From: Halohasta salina
GTDB lineage: Archaea; Halobacteriota; Halobacteria; Halobacteriales; Haloferacaceae
Direction of reading: 5' to 3'
Assembly: GCF_024178165.1 (NCBI RefSeq)
Contig: NZ_JAMZIE010000002.1
Span: 248,001 to 312,000, forward strand
Length of the DNA: 64,000 nucleotides
Shown here: positions 49,697 to 58,084 of the stretch, in pieces
How the letters are laid out: every line of letters begins with the position of its first letter
How positions within the stretch are numbered: the first letter of the stretch is position 1
Notes under the pieces: generated by a model
What the model was told of the DNA's origin: nothing
Seen by the model: only the letters and a program-made list of their open reading frames with translations
Database searches by the model: none
Program-made: the position numbers and the translations under genes

Positions 49697-50443
49697 GTGT
49701 GCACACTCGTGTTCGTCTGGCAGGCCTTGCCCGACGCGCCGGTCGTCGCCGCCGCCAACCGTGACGAAGCGCTGGGTCGACCGTCGGATCCGCCCGGTCG
49801 GTTCCGTGAGGAGCCGGCCGCCATCGCCCCACGGGACGGCACCGCCGGCGGAACGTGGATCGGCTACAACGAGGCGGGGGTGTTCGTCGGCGTCACCAAC
49901 CGCTGGGTCGACCGCGAGGGCGACCGTTCGCGGGGCCGGCTCGTCGCCGACTGCCTCGGCTGTGCGTCGACCGATGAGGCCGTCGCCCACGTCCGCGAGG
50001 CCGTCACCCCACATCGGTATGCGGGGTTTAACCTCGTCGTTGCCGACGCCGACCGCGCGGTGTGTCTCGAATGGGACGGCACACTCTCGGTGAATGACTT
50101 CGAGCCCGGGATTCACGTCGTCGTCAACGTCGGCGTGGACGACGCGTTCTTCGTGCCCGATGCACGTCCCGAAGCCGGCCGCGAGCAGGCGATCAACGCG
50201 CGAGCGCTCCGCGCGGCGCTCGATCCCCACCCGGAGGAGACGGCCGTCGACTGGCTTGACCGGGCGGGTGCGGCGCTAGGCGACCACGAGTACGACGTCT
50301 GTATCCACGGCAACGGGTTCGGCACGCGGTCGGCGTCGCTGATCAGCCTCGAATCCGGTACCGAGGAGGCGGTGGGCCGCTACTGGTTCGCCGACGGCCC
50401 GCCCTGCCGGACCGACTTCGAGCGGGTCGACGCCGGCCTGTAG
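49697..50443 (+). CDS. NRDE/TANGO2 family protein
   Basis: 248 residues. The start codon GTG is followed by CTLVFVWQALPDAPVVAAAN then RDE, the NRDE signature, putting a potential N-terminal nucleophile Cys at residue 2 as in the human TANGO2 family. GGTWIGYNEAGVFVGVTNRW and HRYAGFNLVVADADRAVCLE agree. It is thought to be an Ntn-hydrolase-like fold; heme or lipid metabolism roles are proposed in eukaryotes. GTG 49697 was chosen over the GTG at 49682 because only it exposes the Cys; the TATA spacing supports it. Confidence 0.9.
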   Translation: MCTLVFVWQALPDAPVVAAANRDEALGRPSDPPGRFREEPAAIAPRDGTAGGTWIGYNEAGVFVGVTNRWVDREGDRSRGRLVADCLGCASTDEAVAHVREAVTPHRYAGFNLVVADADRAVCLEWDGTLSVNDFEPGIHVVVNVGVDDAFFVPDARPEAGREQAINARALRAALDPHPEETAVDWLDRAGAALGDHEYDVCIHGNGFGTRSASLISLESGTEEAVGRYWFADGPPCRTDFERVDAGL

Positions 50444-50603
50444 CCACAATCGCGGCTGCGTCGATTCCTCATTCGAGGGGCCCTTAGACGGCGTCGGCGT
50501 GATCACTGTCGGCTCGGAACTCGTCCCCCGGTTCGGTCTCCCACCGACCACGACGGGCGCGTTTCCTAAACTGTTAAACGACTTGCGACCGGACTACGAC
50601 CAT

Positions 50604-50957
50604 ATGAGCGCCGCCGAGATCGAAGACAGTCTCTCCGACGACGAGTATCGTGGGCTGGAACTCATCCGGGAAACGGGTGGGATTCATCAGAGCGACTTCT
50701 GGAAGGAACTCGATGTCTCCTCCCGGAAGGGGAGTCGAATCGCGGAGGCGCTGGTCGACTCCGGACTGATCAAACGTGAAGACACCGTCTACAACGGCCA
50801 CAACACCTACTATCTCGAACCCGCCGCCCGCGACCTCGACTTCCGGCTCTTGATGGCTGGCGACATGCTCTCGCCGTTCATCGGCGAGGAGGAAGTCGAC
50901 CCCCGAAGCGACTCCTTTTCGCAGTGGCTGATGAATCTGGCCTACGAGGACCACTAA
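50604..50957 (+). CDS. Helix-turn-helix transcription regulator (winged helix)
   Basis: 117 residues. LIRETGGIHQSDFWKELDVS, then SRKGSRIAEALVDSGLIKRE forms an MarR/ArnR-like winged helix with a wing at DTVYNGHNTYYLEPAA. The C-terminal 35 residues (MAGDMLSPFIGEEEVDPRSD) may be a dimerisation tail. A TATA-like ctgttaaacg (50569-50578) is about 27 nt before ATG 50604, indicating a leaderless message. The target is not apparent. Confidence 0.8.
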   Translation: MSAAEIEDSLSDDEYRGLELIRETGGIHQSDFWKELDVSSRKGSRIAEALVDSGLIKREDTVYNGHNTYYLEPAARDLDFRLLMAGDMLSPFIGEEEVDPRSDSFSQWLMNLAYEDH

Positions 50958-51072
50958 CCGGCTCTCGGCTCCGCGGCGACAGACCGGCTTCTCCAGTCGA
51001 CTCCGACCGATCGCAGATTGGTATTCGGCAACTAACAAAAGGGGTTTCCGACCGTCTGTGAACCGACGACAG

Positions 51073-52155
51073 CTACTCGTCGGTGTCGGCGGCCTCGACG
51101 TCGCCGATCAGCGCGTCGACGTCGACCCGCTCGGTCAGGAGATCGGCCATCGTCTCGACGGTCCGTCGGTCACGCGTGCGGCCGCTGCGGACGACCGACT
51201 CGGCGCGTTCGACGGCGGTGAGCGTGTCGGTGTTGATCTGGAGCACCGGCGTGTTGGCCTCGGCGGCCCGGCCCAAAATTGCGGGCGAGGGTCGGTGGCC
51301 GCCGGTGAGGATCAGACATTTGACGCCGCTGGCTTCCAGCGCGGCGGTGTGGATGTCCGAGCGGTCGCCGCCGGTGATGACCGCCGCATCCCGTGCCCGC
51401 CGGAAGTAGCGCAGCGCCTCGTCGCCACCCATCGCGCCGACGAGGAACCGCTCGACGACCGCATCGGTGTCGACATCGGTCAGGGTGTCGGCGCCGAGTT
51501 CGTCGGCGAGGTCGGCAATGCTGACTCCTGCGAGGTCGGTCTCCTGTGGCACCGCGCCGAAGACCTCGATCCCCTTGCTTTCGAGGAACGGGATCACGTC
51601 GCTGTTGAGCTCCTCGAAGGCGGTATCGGCGATCCGGTTGAAGACGATCCCGGCAAGGTCCTCACCGAGGTCGTCGACTGCCGCCAGAATGCCGTCGATG
51701 TCGGCCGGCTGGGTGTAGTCGGCGACCAGCAGGACATCGGCGTCGAGGAGTCCGGCGATATCGCTGTCGGTGAGGCCGACGATCCCGCCGGTGGTGAGCG
51801 AGCCGCCGCCCTCGACGACCATCAGATCCCGACCCTCGGCGAGCCCGTCGAACTGGGTGCGGATCTGCTCGCGGAGTTCGGTGGGGTCCTCGCGGCCGCG
51901 CATCGCACCGTCGATGAACGTCGGCGAGTAGACGACGGGTTCGAGTTCGTGCATCTCGGCGTCGAGATCCAGCAGTTCGCGGGCGAGCATGGGGTCCTCG
52001 TCGAGCGTCTTGCCGACGTTGCTCTGCAGGCGGGTCCCCTTGGGTTTCATGTAGCCGACCGACTGTCCCCGCTCGTGGGCGATAGTCGCCAGTGCGAGGG
52101 AGATCGCGGTCTTGCCGGTGCTTTCTTCGGTTGCGGTGATGAGTAGCGTGTTCAT
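51073..52155 (-). CDS. Phosphotransacetylase-like (BioD/DRTGG) protein
   Basis: 360 residues. The N-terminal P-loop ITATEESTGKTAISLALATI is BioD/CobQ-like. The rest (VVEGGGSLTTGGIVGLTDSD, then DVLLVADYTQPADIDGILAA) is the dethiobiotin-synthetase fold, followed by a DRTGG/phosphate-acetyltransferase regulatory domain around DEALRYFRRARDAAVITGGD. No catalytic Pta C-terminal domain is present. It is 4 nt overlapped with the upstream acd gene, which suggests that it senses or tunes acetyl-CoA metabolism. Catalytic activity is not assured. Confidence 0.8.
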   Translation of the reverse strand: MNTLLITATEESTGKTAISLALATIAHERGQSVGYMKPKGTRLQSNVGKTLDEDPMLARELLDLDAEMHELEPVVYSPTFIDGAMRGREDPTELREQIRTQFDGLAEGRDLMVVEGGGSLTTGGIVGLTDSDIAGLLDADVLLVADYTQPADIDGILAAVDDLGEDLAGIVFNRIADTAFEELNSDVIPFLESKGIEVFGAVPQETDLAGVSIADLADELGADTLTDVDTDAVVERFLVGAMGGDEALRYFRRARDAAVITGGDRSDIHTAALEASGVKCLILTGGHRPSPAILGRAAEANTPVLQINTDTLTAVERAESVVRSGRTRDRRTVETMADLLTERVDVDALIGDVEAADTDE

Positions 52156-54248
52156 AGTTCTTCAGGGTCGACGGTGAGTCTGATATCGACGGCGTCGACG
52201 CCGTCGGGCGTTGCCACCAGCGGGTTGATGTCGAACTCCATGATCGCCGGGAAGTCAGCGACCAGCTGCGAGAGTCGCTGGATCGTCTCGACGATCCCGT
52301 CGATGTCGGCCGGATCACGGCCCCGTGCGCCACGTAGGAGCGGCGCCGTCTTGATTTCTTCCGTCATCTCGCGGGCTTCGGTCTCCGAGACCGGCGCGAC
52401 GCGGAAGGTCGTGTCTTCGAGCACCTCCACGAAGATCCCGCCGAGCCCGAACATCATCAGCGGGCCGAACTGCGGATCGCGGTTCATCCCGACGATGGTC
52501 TCGGTGCCGGCGTCGAGATCCGACATCTCCTGTACTTGGACGCCGAGCAGGTTCGCGTCGGGCTGATAGTTCCGCGCTCGGGTGATCAGGTCCTCGAAGG
52601 CGTCCTCGACCTCGTCGTCGCTCACCCCGACTTTGACGCCGCCGATGTCCGACTTGTGGAGGATGTCTGGGGAGACGATTTTCATGACCACGTCGCCCTC
52701 GATCCGTTCGGCCACTTCCCGAGCGTCTTCGGGCGAGTCGACGATCTCGCTGTCGGGCATCGGAATCCCGTAGGCCTCCAGCAGACCCATGGCCTCGACG
52801 CCCAGCCGGTTGTCCGGCCGGTCTTCGACGCGTTCGAGGATCTCGCGGGCCGCCTCGCGGTCGACATCGAAGTCGGCGGGCGCGTCGTACTCGCGGCGCT
52901 GGATCTGGCGGTACTCCCACAACGAATCGAGGGCGTCGATCGCTCGGGAGGGATCGAAGTAGTTCGGGATCCCCGCATCCGAGAGGAGTTCCGCCGACTC
53001 GTCGACGCTCTCGCCGCCCATGAAGCAGGCTGCCACGGGTTTGCCGTGTTTCTCCCGCATCTTGACGGTCTCCTCGGCCAACTGCTCGTAGTCGAGGACT
53101 GCCGTGGGACAGGACAGCACCATCGCCGAGCCGACGTTGTCGTCGGCCAAGGCGATATCCAGCGCCTCGCTGAACCGGTCGACGTCGGCGTCGCCGACGA
53201 TGTCGACCGGGTTGTAGATGTTGCCCTCCGGCGGGAGTTGTTCGGAGAACGTATCGAGAGTCTCCTGCTCGAAGGAGGCCATCTCCAGATCGGCGTCGCC
53301 GACCGCGTCGGTCGACATCACGCCCGGCCCCCCGGCGTTGGTGATCACGGCCACCTCGTTGCTGTCGGGGACGGGCTGGTTGGCCAGCATCTGGGCGGCG
53401 TCGAACAGTTCCTGGACCGATTCGGCCCGGAGAACCCCCGCCTGATCGAGGCCGGCCTCGTAGGCCTGCTCGGAGCCCGCGATCGTTCCGGTATGCGAGG
53501 AGGCGGCCTGTGCGCCGGCGTCGGTGCGCCCGGATTTGACAAGCACGATCGGCGTATCTTGGGTGACCTCGCGGGCGGTATCGATGAAGTCACGCCCGCT
53601 GGAGATCCCCTCCAGATAGCCGATGATCACGTCGGTGTCGTCGTCGTCACCCCAGTGGTCGACGAAGTCGGTCTCGTCGAGGACGGCCTTGTTGCCCAGC
53701 GAGGCGACGTCCTTGAAGCCCATCCCCTCGTCGTTGGCCCAGTCGAGAACGGCCGTGATGAACGCTCCCGACTGGCTCATGAACGACATCGAGCCCGGTT
53801 CGGCGTTCTCCGGCCCGAAGGAGGCGTTCATCCCGTTGGACGTCGACATGATGCCGAGGCTGTTGGGGCCGACGAGATCCATGTCGTACTCCGCGGCGAT
53901 CTCTTTGAGTTCCTGCTCCCGGCTCGCACCGTCGCTGCCGGTCTCGCCGAAGCCCGCGGTGATGACCACGACGTTCGTCACCCCGGCCTCGCCGGCCTCT
54001 TCGAGGGCCGGCAAAACGATCTTCGGCGGAACGACGATCACCGCCATGTCCGCGTCGGCCTCGCCGACCCCGTCGACACAGGGGAGATCCAAGACCTCAT
54101 CGTAGTTGGGGTTGACCGGGATAATCGTCCCATCGTAATCCGCGATCAGATTACTGGTGACGGCCCGCCCGATCGACCCCTCACGTGCGGTCGCACCGAC
54201 GACGGCGATGCGCTCGGGCGCGAATAGCTCGGTTAGGGTTCCCATCAT
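52152..54248 (-). CDS. acd: Acetate-CoA ligase (ADP-forming), alpha-beta fusion
   Basis: 698 residues. It converts acyl-CoA plus ADP and phosphate to acid, CoA and ATP, the archaeal way to gain ATP from acetyl-CoA. The alpha part has ERIAVVGATAREGSIGRAVT (CoA-binding Rossmann), SQSGAFITAVLDWANDEGMG, and the phospho-His in AASSHTGTIAGSEQAY. The beta part has an ATP-grasp domain starting EAMGLLEAYGIPMPDSEIVD with DILHKSDIGGVKVGVSDDEV. ATG 54248 follows a TATA at 54269-54278 by 21-30 nt; the ATG at 54245 is next. Fused single-chain form is common in haloarchaea. Confidence 0.95.
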   Translation of the reverse strand: MMGTLTELFAPERIAVVGATAREGSIGRAVTSNLIADYDGTIIPVNPNYDEVLDLPCVDGVGEADADMAVIVVPPKIVLPALEEAGEAGVTNVVVITAGFGETGSDGASREQELKEIAAEYDMDLVGPNSLGIMSTSNGMNASFGPENAEPGSMSFMSQSGAFITAVLDWANDEGMGFKDVASLGNKAVLDETDFVDHWGDDDDTDVIIGYLEGISSGRDFIDTAREVTQDTPIVLVKSGRTDAGAQAASSHTGTIAGSEQAYEAGLDQAGVLRAESVQELFDAAQMLANQPVPDSNEVAVITNAGGPGVMSTDAVGDADLEMASFEQETLDTFSEQLPPEGNIYNPVDIVGDADVDRFSEALDIALADDNVGSAMVLSCPTAVLDYEQLAEETVKMREKHGKPVAACFMGGESVDESAELLSDAGIPNYFDPSRAIDALDSLWEYRQIQRREYDAPADFDVDREAAREILERVEDRPDNRLGVEAMGLLEAYGIPMPDSEIVDSPEDAREVAERIEGDVVMKIVSPDILHKSDIGGVKVGVSDDEVEDAFEDLITRARNYQPDANLLGVQVQEMSDLDAGTETIVGMNRDPQFGPLMMFGLGGIFVEVLEDTTFRVAPVSETEAREMTEEIKTAPLLRGARGRDPADIDGIVETIQRLSQLVADFPAIMEFDINPLVATPDGVDAVDIRLTVDPEEL

Positions 54249-54268
54249 CTTGGAGTTTCGACTCACCG

Positions 54269-54311
54269 TTCTTAAAGACGGTGTCCCACGATTCACACGC
54301 CGTGTGACACG
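54269..54311 (-). promoter_or_regulatory. acd TATA box with adjoining palindrome cluster
   Basis: The minus-strand TATA tctttaagaa (54269-54278) lies 21-30 nt before acd. Just upstream is TCACACG-C-CGTGTGA (54293-54307), a perfect inverted repeat, and CGTGTGACACG (54301-54311) forms a second palindrome sharing an arm. Three ACACG/CGTGT half-sites in 18 bp suggest a regulator binding site at the activator position. Confidence 0.5.
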
Positions 54312-54663
54312 TTAGATCCATCTACATTATTTGTGAAAATTGAGGATGGAGGCCCGCTGTTCGTATTTTATTGCGTGTGTATTATATACACAATATTGTG
54401 AAACAGTCGACCGTGCAGCCGACCCTCGCGCGCGGGAGTTTCACGAAAACAAATCCGTTTCGATTCCGCTGTGACGCCGCCCATCGGTCAACTCCGGCCT
54501 CTTATTTCGTTGGTCTTTCGGCCGTCAAAGCGGTGTCGAACGCGTTGCGGATGGACCGGTCGTATGAGATGCGGCCGGTCCTCGATGACCTCGGTGCGGC
54601 TGCGATAATAACTGAAACAGTATAGTTAGGCCATATTAATAAGAAAAACATAGGAGATAATAA
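54312..54663. other. AT-rich intergenic region upstream of znuA, with a 12-bp palindrome
   Basis: This stretch is clearly more AT-rich than the surrounding DNA. It holds CACAATATTGTG (54389-54400), a perfect 12-bp palindrome next to attatata, and further AT tracts near 54625-54663. An open frame at 54371-54625 has no family features or haloarchaeal acidic bias and is not called. It probably carries control elements of acd, znuA or both. Confidence 0.45.
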
Positions 54664-54673
54664 TATTTTTATT
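54664..54673 (+). promoter_or_regulatory. TATA box of znuA
   Basis: The sequence tatttttatt is 22-31 nt before ATG 54695, consistent with a leaderless znuACB message. A zinc-sensing repressor would be expected to bind in the AT-rich stretch just upstream, but no operator is proven. Confidence 0.55.
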
Positions 54674-54694
54674 GGTCGGACTGTTGGAGCGAGT

Positions 54695-55804
54695 ATGAAC
54701 CCGACACGGCGGCGCGTACTCCGGAGTGGTGCTGGCGCACTGGCACTCGGCGGACTGGCTGGCTGTCTCGACGAGACAGCGGGCGGTCCGACCGGTTTCG
54801 ACTCGGCGTATGCGGCGTTTTTCGCCCTCGCCGACTGGTCGCAGGCGGTCGCCGGCGACGCGGCGACCGTCGAGAACCCGGTCGACTTCGGCCAGTTAGG
54901 CCACGGCTGGGAACCCGACGGCGATCTGCCGCGGGAGGTGGCCTCGACCGACGCCTTCGTCTACCTCGATACGCCGGAGTTCTCGTGGGCCCAAGACCTC
55001 GCGTCGACGCTCGAAGCCGACTACGAGGGCGTCGCAGCGATCGACGCCCTCGATGGCCTCGAATCGCGGATGATCGACAGCAGCCACGGCCACGGCCACG
55101 GCGACGAACACGCCGAAGACGCTGACGCCCACGACGGTGAGGACGAACACCACGACGAAACCGAAGACGGACATCACAACGAAACCGAAGACGGACATCA
55201 CAACGAAACCGGAGACGAACACCACGACGAGCACGCCGACGAGACCGCGAGCGAGGTCGACCGCGGCCAATTCGATCCCCACGTCTGGGTCGACCCGGTG
55301 CTCGCACAGGAGATGGTCGACACCATCGCCGCGGGGTTCGCCGAGATCGACCCCGAGAACGGCGAGAGCTACGAGACCAACGCGGCCGCCTACAACGACC
55401 GACTGGCCGACCTCGATTCACAGCTCCAGGCGCTCGCCGACGACGCCGAGCGGTCGACGGTCGTACTGGCGACCCACTCCTCGTTCGCCTACGTCGAAGC
55501 CCGGTACGACTTTGAGATCCACACGGTCGCCGGGATCTCGCCGGACGCCGAGCCGGATTCCTCGGAGATCGCCGGGACGGTCGATCTCGTCGACGAAAGC
55601 GGGATCGACGTGATCCTCTACGACCGCTTCGAGTCCGACCGGCTGGCCGAGACCATCGTCGAAAACAGCGGCGCGACCGAGACGATGGCTGTCACCGCCG
55701 GAGCCGGCACCCTCCGGGAGTGGGCCGACGACGGACTTGATTTCGTCGACCAGATGGAGCAGATCACCATCCCGGCGTTCCGCCGCGCGCTCGGTGCGGA
55801 ATAA
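54695..55804 (+). CDS. znuA: Zinc ABC transporter substrate-binding lipoprotein, ZnuA-like
   Basis: 369 residues. MNPTRRRVLRSGAGALALGG then LAGC gives a Tat signal and lipobox. The SBP core includes AFVYLDTPEFSWAQDLASTL and, after the loop, FDPHVWVDPVLAQEMVDTIA with the metal His, ATHSSFAYVEARYDFEIHTV, AGISPDAEPDSSEIAGTVD and SGIDVILYDRF. A His/Asp/Glu-rich loop of about 50 residues (about 130-185) with three 8-residue repeats of EDGHHNET type would bind or guide zinc. First gene of znuACB. Confidence 0.9.
   Translation: MNPTRRRVLRSGAGALALGGLAGCLDETAGGPTGFDSAYAAFFALADWSQAVAGDAATVENPVDFGQLGHGWEPDGDLPREVASTDAFVYLDTPEFSWAQDLASTLEADYEGVAAIDALDGLESRMIDSSHGHGHGDEHAEDADAHDGEDEHHDETEDGHHNETEDGHHNETGDEHHDEHADETASEVDRGQFDPHVWVDPVLAQEMVDTIAAGFAEIDPENGESYETNAAAYNDRLADLDSQLQALADDAERSTVVLATHSSFAYVEARYDFEIHTVAGISPDAEPDSSEIAGTVDLVDESGIDVILYDRFESDRLAETIVENSGATETMAVTAGAGTLREWADDGLDFVDQMEQITIPAFRRALGAE
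55157..55228. repeat. Three 24-bp repeats in the znuA His-rich loop
   Basis: Unit GAAACCGAAGACGGACATCA plus CAAC (24 bp) occurs exactly at 55157-55180 and 55181-55204. A diverged third copy at 55205-55228 changes the middle codons. The unit encodes ETEDGHHN; copy number could vary between strains. Confidence 0.8.
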
Positions 55805-55806
55805 AA

Positions 55807-55857
55807 ATGAAAGCACTAAACACGCCCCTCGTCCACTCACCACTGAACAGCCAGTGA
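55807..55857 (+). CDS. Possible 16-codon ORF between znuA and znuC
   Basis: ATG 55807 reads MKALNTPLVHSPLNSQ then TGA (55855-55857). The TGA overlaps the znuC GTG (55854) as GTGA, so ribosomes ending here could restart on znuC. No Shine-Dalgarno motif is visible before that GTG, which makes coupling plausible. Whether the peptide is made is unknown. Confidence 0.35.
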   Translation: MKALNTPLVHSPLNSQ

Positions 55858-56594
55858 ATCCGGTTATTAGTCTCGATTCGGTGACGTTCGCCTACGGCGA
55901 GACCCCCGCCGTCAGCGACATCACTCTCGATGTCGACGCCGGGGAGTTCCTCGGCCTCATCGGCCCCAACGGCTCCGGCAAGACGACGCTGCTGCATCTC
56001 ATGTTGGGCCTCCACGAACCGGACAGCGGGCGCGTCGAACTGTTCGGCGAGCCCGTCGACGAGTTCGACGACGGCCACCGGATCGGCTACGTCTCCCAAC
56101 AGTCGACCAGCCAGTCGGGGTCGATGCCCGTCACCGTCCGCGAGAACGTCACCATGGGTCGGTTCGCCCACGTCGGCCACTCGCGGCTGTCAGCCGACGA
56201 TTACCGGACCGTCGACGACGCCCTCGAAACGGTCGGCATTGCCGATCTCGCCGACCGACGCATGAGCGCCCTCTCGGGCGGCCAGCGCCAGCGGGCCTAC
56301 ATCGCCCGGGCGCTCGCTTCGGAGGCCGACCTGCTGGCACTCGACGAGCCCACGGTCGGCGTCGACGCCGAATCCCGCGACGCCTTCTATCAGCTCCTCG
56401 ACGATCTCAACGCCGACGGAATCACGATCATCCTGATCGAACACGACATCGGCGTCGTCACCGACCGCGCCAGTCGCATCGCCTGTATCAACACCGAACT
56501 GTTCCACCACGGCGACACCGAGTCCTTCGTCGACAGCGAGGCGCTCACCGAAGCCTACGGCGTCTCGGGTCGCGTGGTTCACCACGATCACTGA
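55854..56594 (+). CDS. znuC: Zinc ABC transporter ATP-binding protein, ZnuC-like
   Basis: 246 residues from GTG 55854. Nucleotide-binding motifs are LIGPNGSGKTTLLHLMLGLH (Walker A), GYVSQQSTSQSGSMPVTVRE (Q-loop), MSALSGGQRQRAYIARALAS (ABC signature), ADLLALDEPTVGVDAESRDA (Walker B, D-loop) and ITIILIEHDIGVV (switch His). The C-terminal EDxx-like region EALTEAYGVSGRVVHHDH is typical of metal importers. The stop overlaps the znuB ATG by 1 nt. Confidence 0.93.
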   Translation: MNPVISLDSVTFAYGETPAVSDITLDVDAGEFLGLIGPNGSGKTTLLHLMLGLHEPDSGRVELFGEPVDEFDDGHRIGYVSQQSTSQSGSMPVTVRENVTMGRFAHVGHSRLSADDYRTVDDALETVGIADLADRRMSALSGGQRQRAYIARALASEADLLALDEPTVGVDAESRDAFYQLLDDLNADGITIILIEHDIGVVTDRASRIACINTELFHHGDTESFVDSEALTEAYGVSGRVVHHDH

Positions 56595-57691
56595 TGAGCA
56601 CCGACACCGAACCCACCGACAGCACCGCCCCCACCGCCACAGACGGCACTCCCTCGGGGCCGCTGGGTCGACTCCGAACCAGCGGAACGACCCGCGAAAC
56701 CGTCGAACTCGCCGCCCTCGGCGTTATCGGGCTGCTGGCGGTCGTCATGCTCGGCTTCATCGCCCTCTACTGGCTCCGGGAGCTGCCGTACGCCGCCACC
56801 GCCTACGAGCAGTTCCGGATCGGCGGTCGACTGCTGGATCTCTATCTCGGGACGAACGTGTTCAAACACCCCTTCATGTGGCAGTCGCTGTCGACGGGCG
56901 TCCTGATCGGCATCGTCGCCCCGCTGGTCGGGTCGTTTCTCGTCCACCGCGAGATGGCACTCATCGGCGAGACACTCGCGCATGCGGCCTTCGCGGGCGT
57001 CGCGGTGAGCCTCCTGTTTAACGCGGTGACGGGCTGGGACGGCTCGCTGCTGTTCGGCGCGCTCATCGTAGGCGTGATCGGCGCGCTGGGCGTCCAGTGG
57101 CTCGCCGACCGGACCGACACCTACGGCGACGTACCGATCGCCATCATGCTCAGCGGGAGTTTCGCGCTGGGGACGCTCATCATCAGCTACGGCCGCGGCC
57201 TCACCGGGATCAGCATCGAGGGCTACCTCTTTGGGAGTCTCGCTGTCGTGACCGTCGACGGCGCGCGTATGATGGCGATCCTGAGCGTTCTCGTCGTCGG
57301 CGGCGTACTGTTCAACTACAAACAGCTACTCTTCATTACCTTCGACGAGCAGGCCGCCCGCGTCGCCCAACTGCCGGTCAACAGCTACAACACGCTGTTG
57401 GTCGTGATGACTGCCGTGGTGGTCGTTGGCGCGATGCAGGTACTGGGGATCATTCTGGTCGCCGCGATGCTCGTGGTGCCGGTGGCGGCGGCCTCCCAGA
57501 TCGCCGTCTCCTTCCGGGAGACGATGTACCTCTCGGTCATCTTCGGGCAGGTGGCGATCCTCGTCGGGTTCGCCGTCTCGATCGCGATGAGTCTCCCGTC
57601 GGGTGGCTCGATCGTAATGGCGGCGATCGGGCTCTATCTCGGCTCGATCGCGCTCTCGAAAAAGGGTGTGACTGCGCTGTCGACGCACTGA
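56594..57691 (+). CDS. znuB: Zinc ABC transporter permease, ZnuB-like
   Basis: 365 residues, about eight to nine membrane helices. Family landmarks are STGVLIGIVAPLVGSFLVHR, EMALIGETLAHAAFAGVAVS, GDVPIAIMLSGSFALGTLII, GLTGISIEGYLFGSLAVVTV and a C-terminal AAMLVVPVAAASQIAVSFRE. A polar N-terminal extension of about 35 residues precedes the first helix. Together with znuA and znuC it forms a manganese/zinc-type importer; zinc is preferred because of the His-rich binding protein. Confidence 0.92.
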   Translation: MSTDTEPTDSTAPTATDGTPSGPLGRLRTSGTTRETVELAALGVIGLLAVVMLGFIALYWLRELPYAATAYEQFRIGGRLLDLYLGTNVFKHPFMWQSLSTGVLIGIVAPLVGSFLVHREMALIGETLAHAAFAGVAVSLLFNAVTGWDGSLLFGALIVGVIGALGVQWLADRTDTYGDVPIAIMLSGSFALGTLIISYGRGLTGISIEGYLFGSLAVVTVDGARMMAILSVLVVGGVLFNYKQLLFITFDEQAARVAQLPVNSYNTLLVVMTAVVVVGAMQVLGIILVAAMLVVPVAAASQIAVSFRETMYLSVIFGQVAILVGFAVSIAMSLPSGGSIVMAAIGLYLGSIALSKKGVTALSTH

Positions 57692-57712
57692 GTCGGTGGT
57701 GCGGGTCGGTCG

Positions 57713-57997
57713 TTAGTGGCTGTGGCCCATCGCTTCGGACAGCGGCATGCCGAAGCGGTCCTCGAACAGCTCTTCCATCGTCTCGTTGATCTCAACCAGA
57801 TCCGAGGGCGTCTCGCCCTGCGAGTGGTGGACCATCGCGTGGGCGTGCTGGGCGAGCGCCTGCACCACGATGTCGCTGATTACCTGTGTCGGCTCCTCGC
57901 CCTGTTCGGCGAGGGTGTCGACCAAGCCCGCAGGCAGTTCGACGTCGTCGGTGTCGCCGCTCGGTCCCTCGATGGTGTAGGTTTCGGTGTCGACCAT
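57713..57997 (-). CDS. Small conserved haloarchaeal protein, function unknown
   Basis: 94 residues from ATG 57997. Reads MVDTETYTIEGPSGDTDDVE, then LPAGLVDTLAEQGEEPTQVI and FEDRFGMPLSEAMGHSH with a His-rich end. It is mostly helical after a short beta start. The pattern belongs to a short haloarchaeal family I recall as DUF7545 (unverified). It lies between znuB (convergent) and a divergent SRPBCC protein; no function is proposed. Confidence 0.6.
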   Translation of the reverse strand: MVDTETYTIEGPSGDTDDVELPAGLVDTLAEQGEEPTQVISDIVVQALAQHAHAMVHHSQGETPSDLVEINETMEELFEDRFGMPLSEAMGHSH

Positions 57998-58084
57998 ACC
58001 TGCAGGTCGCGGCACAGCCATAAGTGGCTGTGGAATTCCGTCTCCCGATCTCCGTGAAGGTATAAGAGCCACCCGTCCGAACCC

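Noticed and set aside
52536-54227. 563-codon open frame antisense to acd
   Set aside because: No conserved motif, shadow of acd.
54371-54625. 84-codon frame in the acd-znuA gap
   Set aside because: GTG start without promoter spacing, mixed composition, no acidic bias or domain. Left as intergenic.
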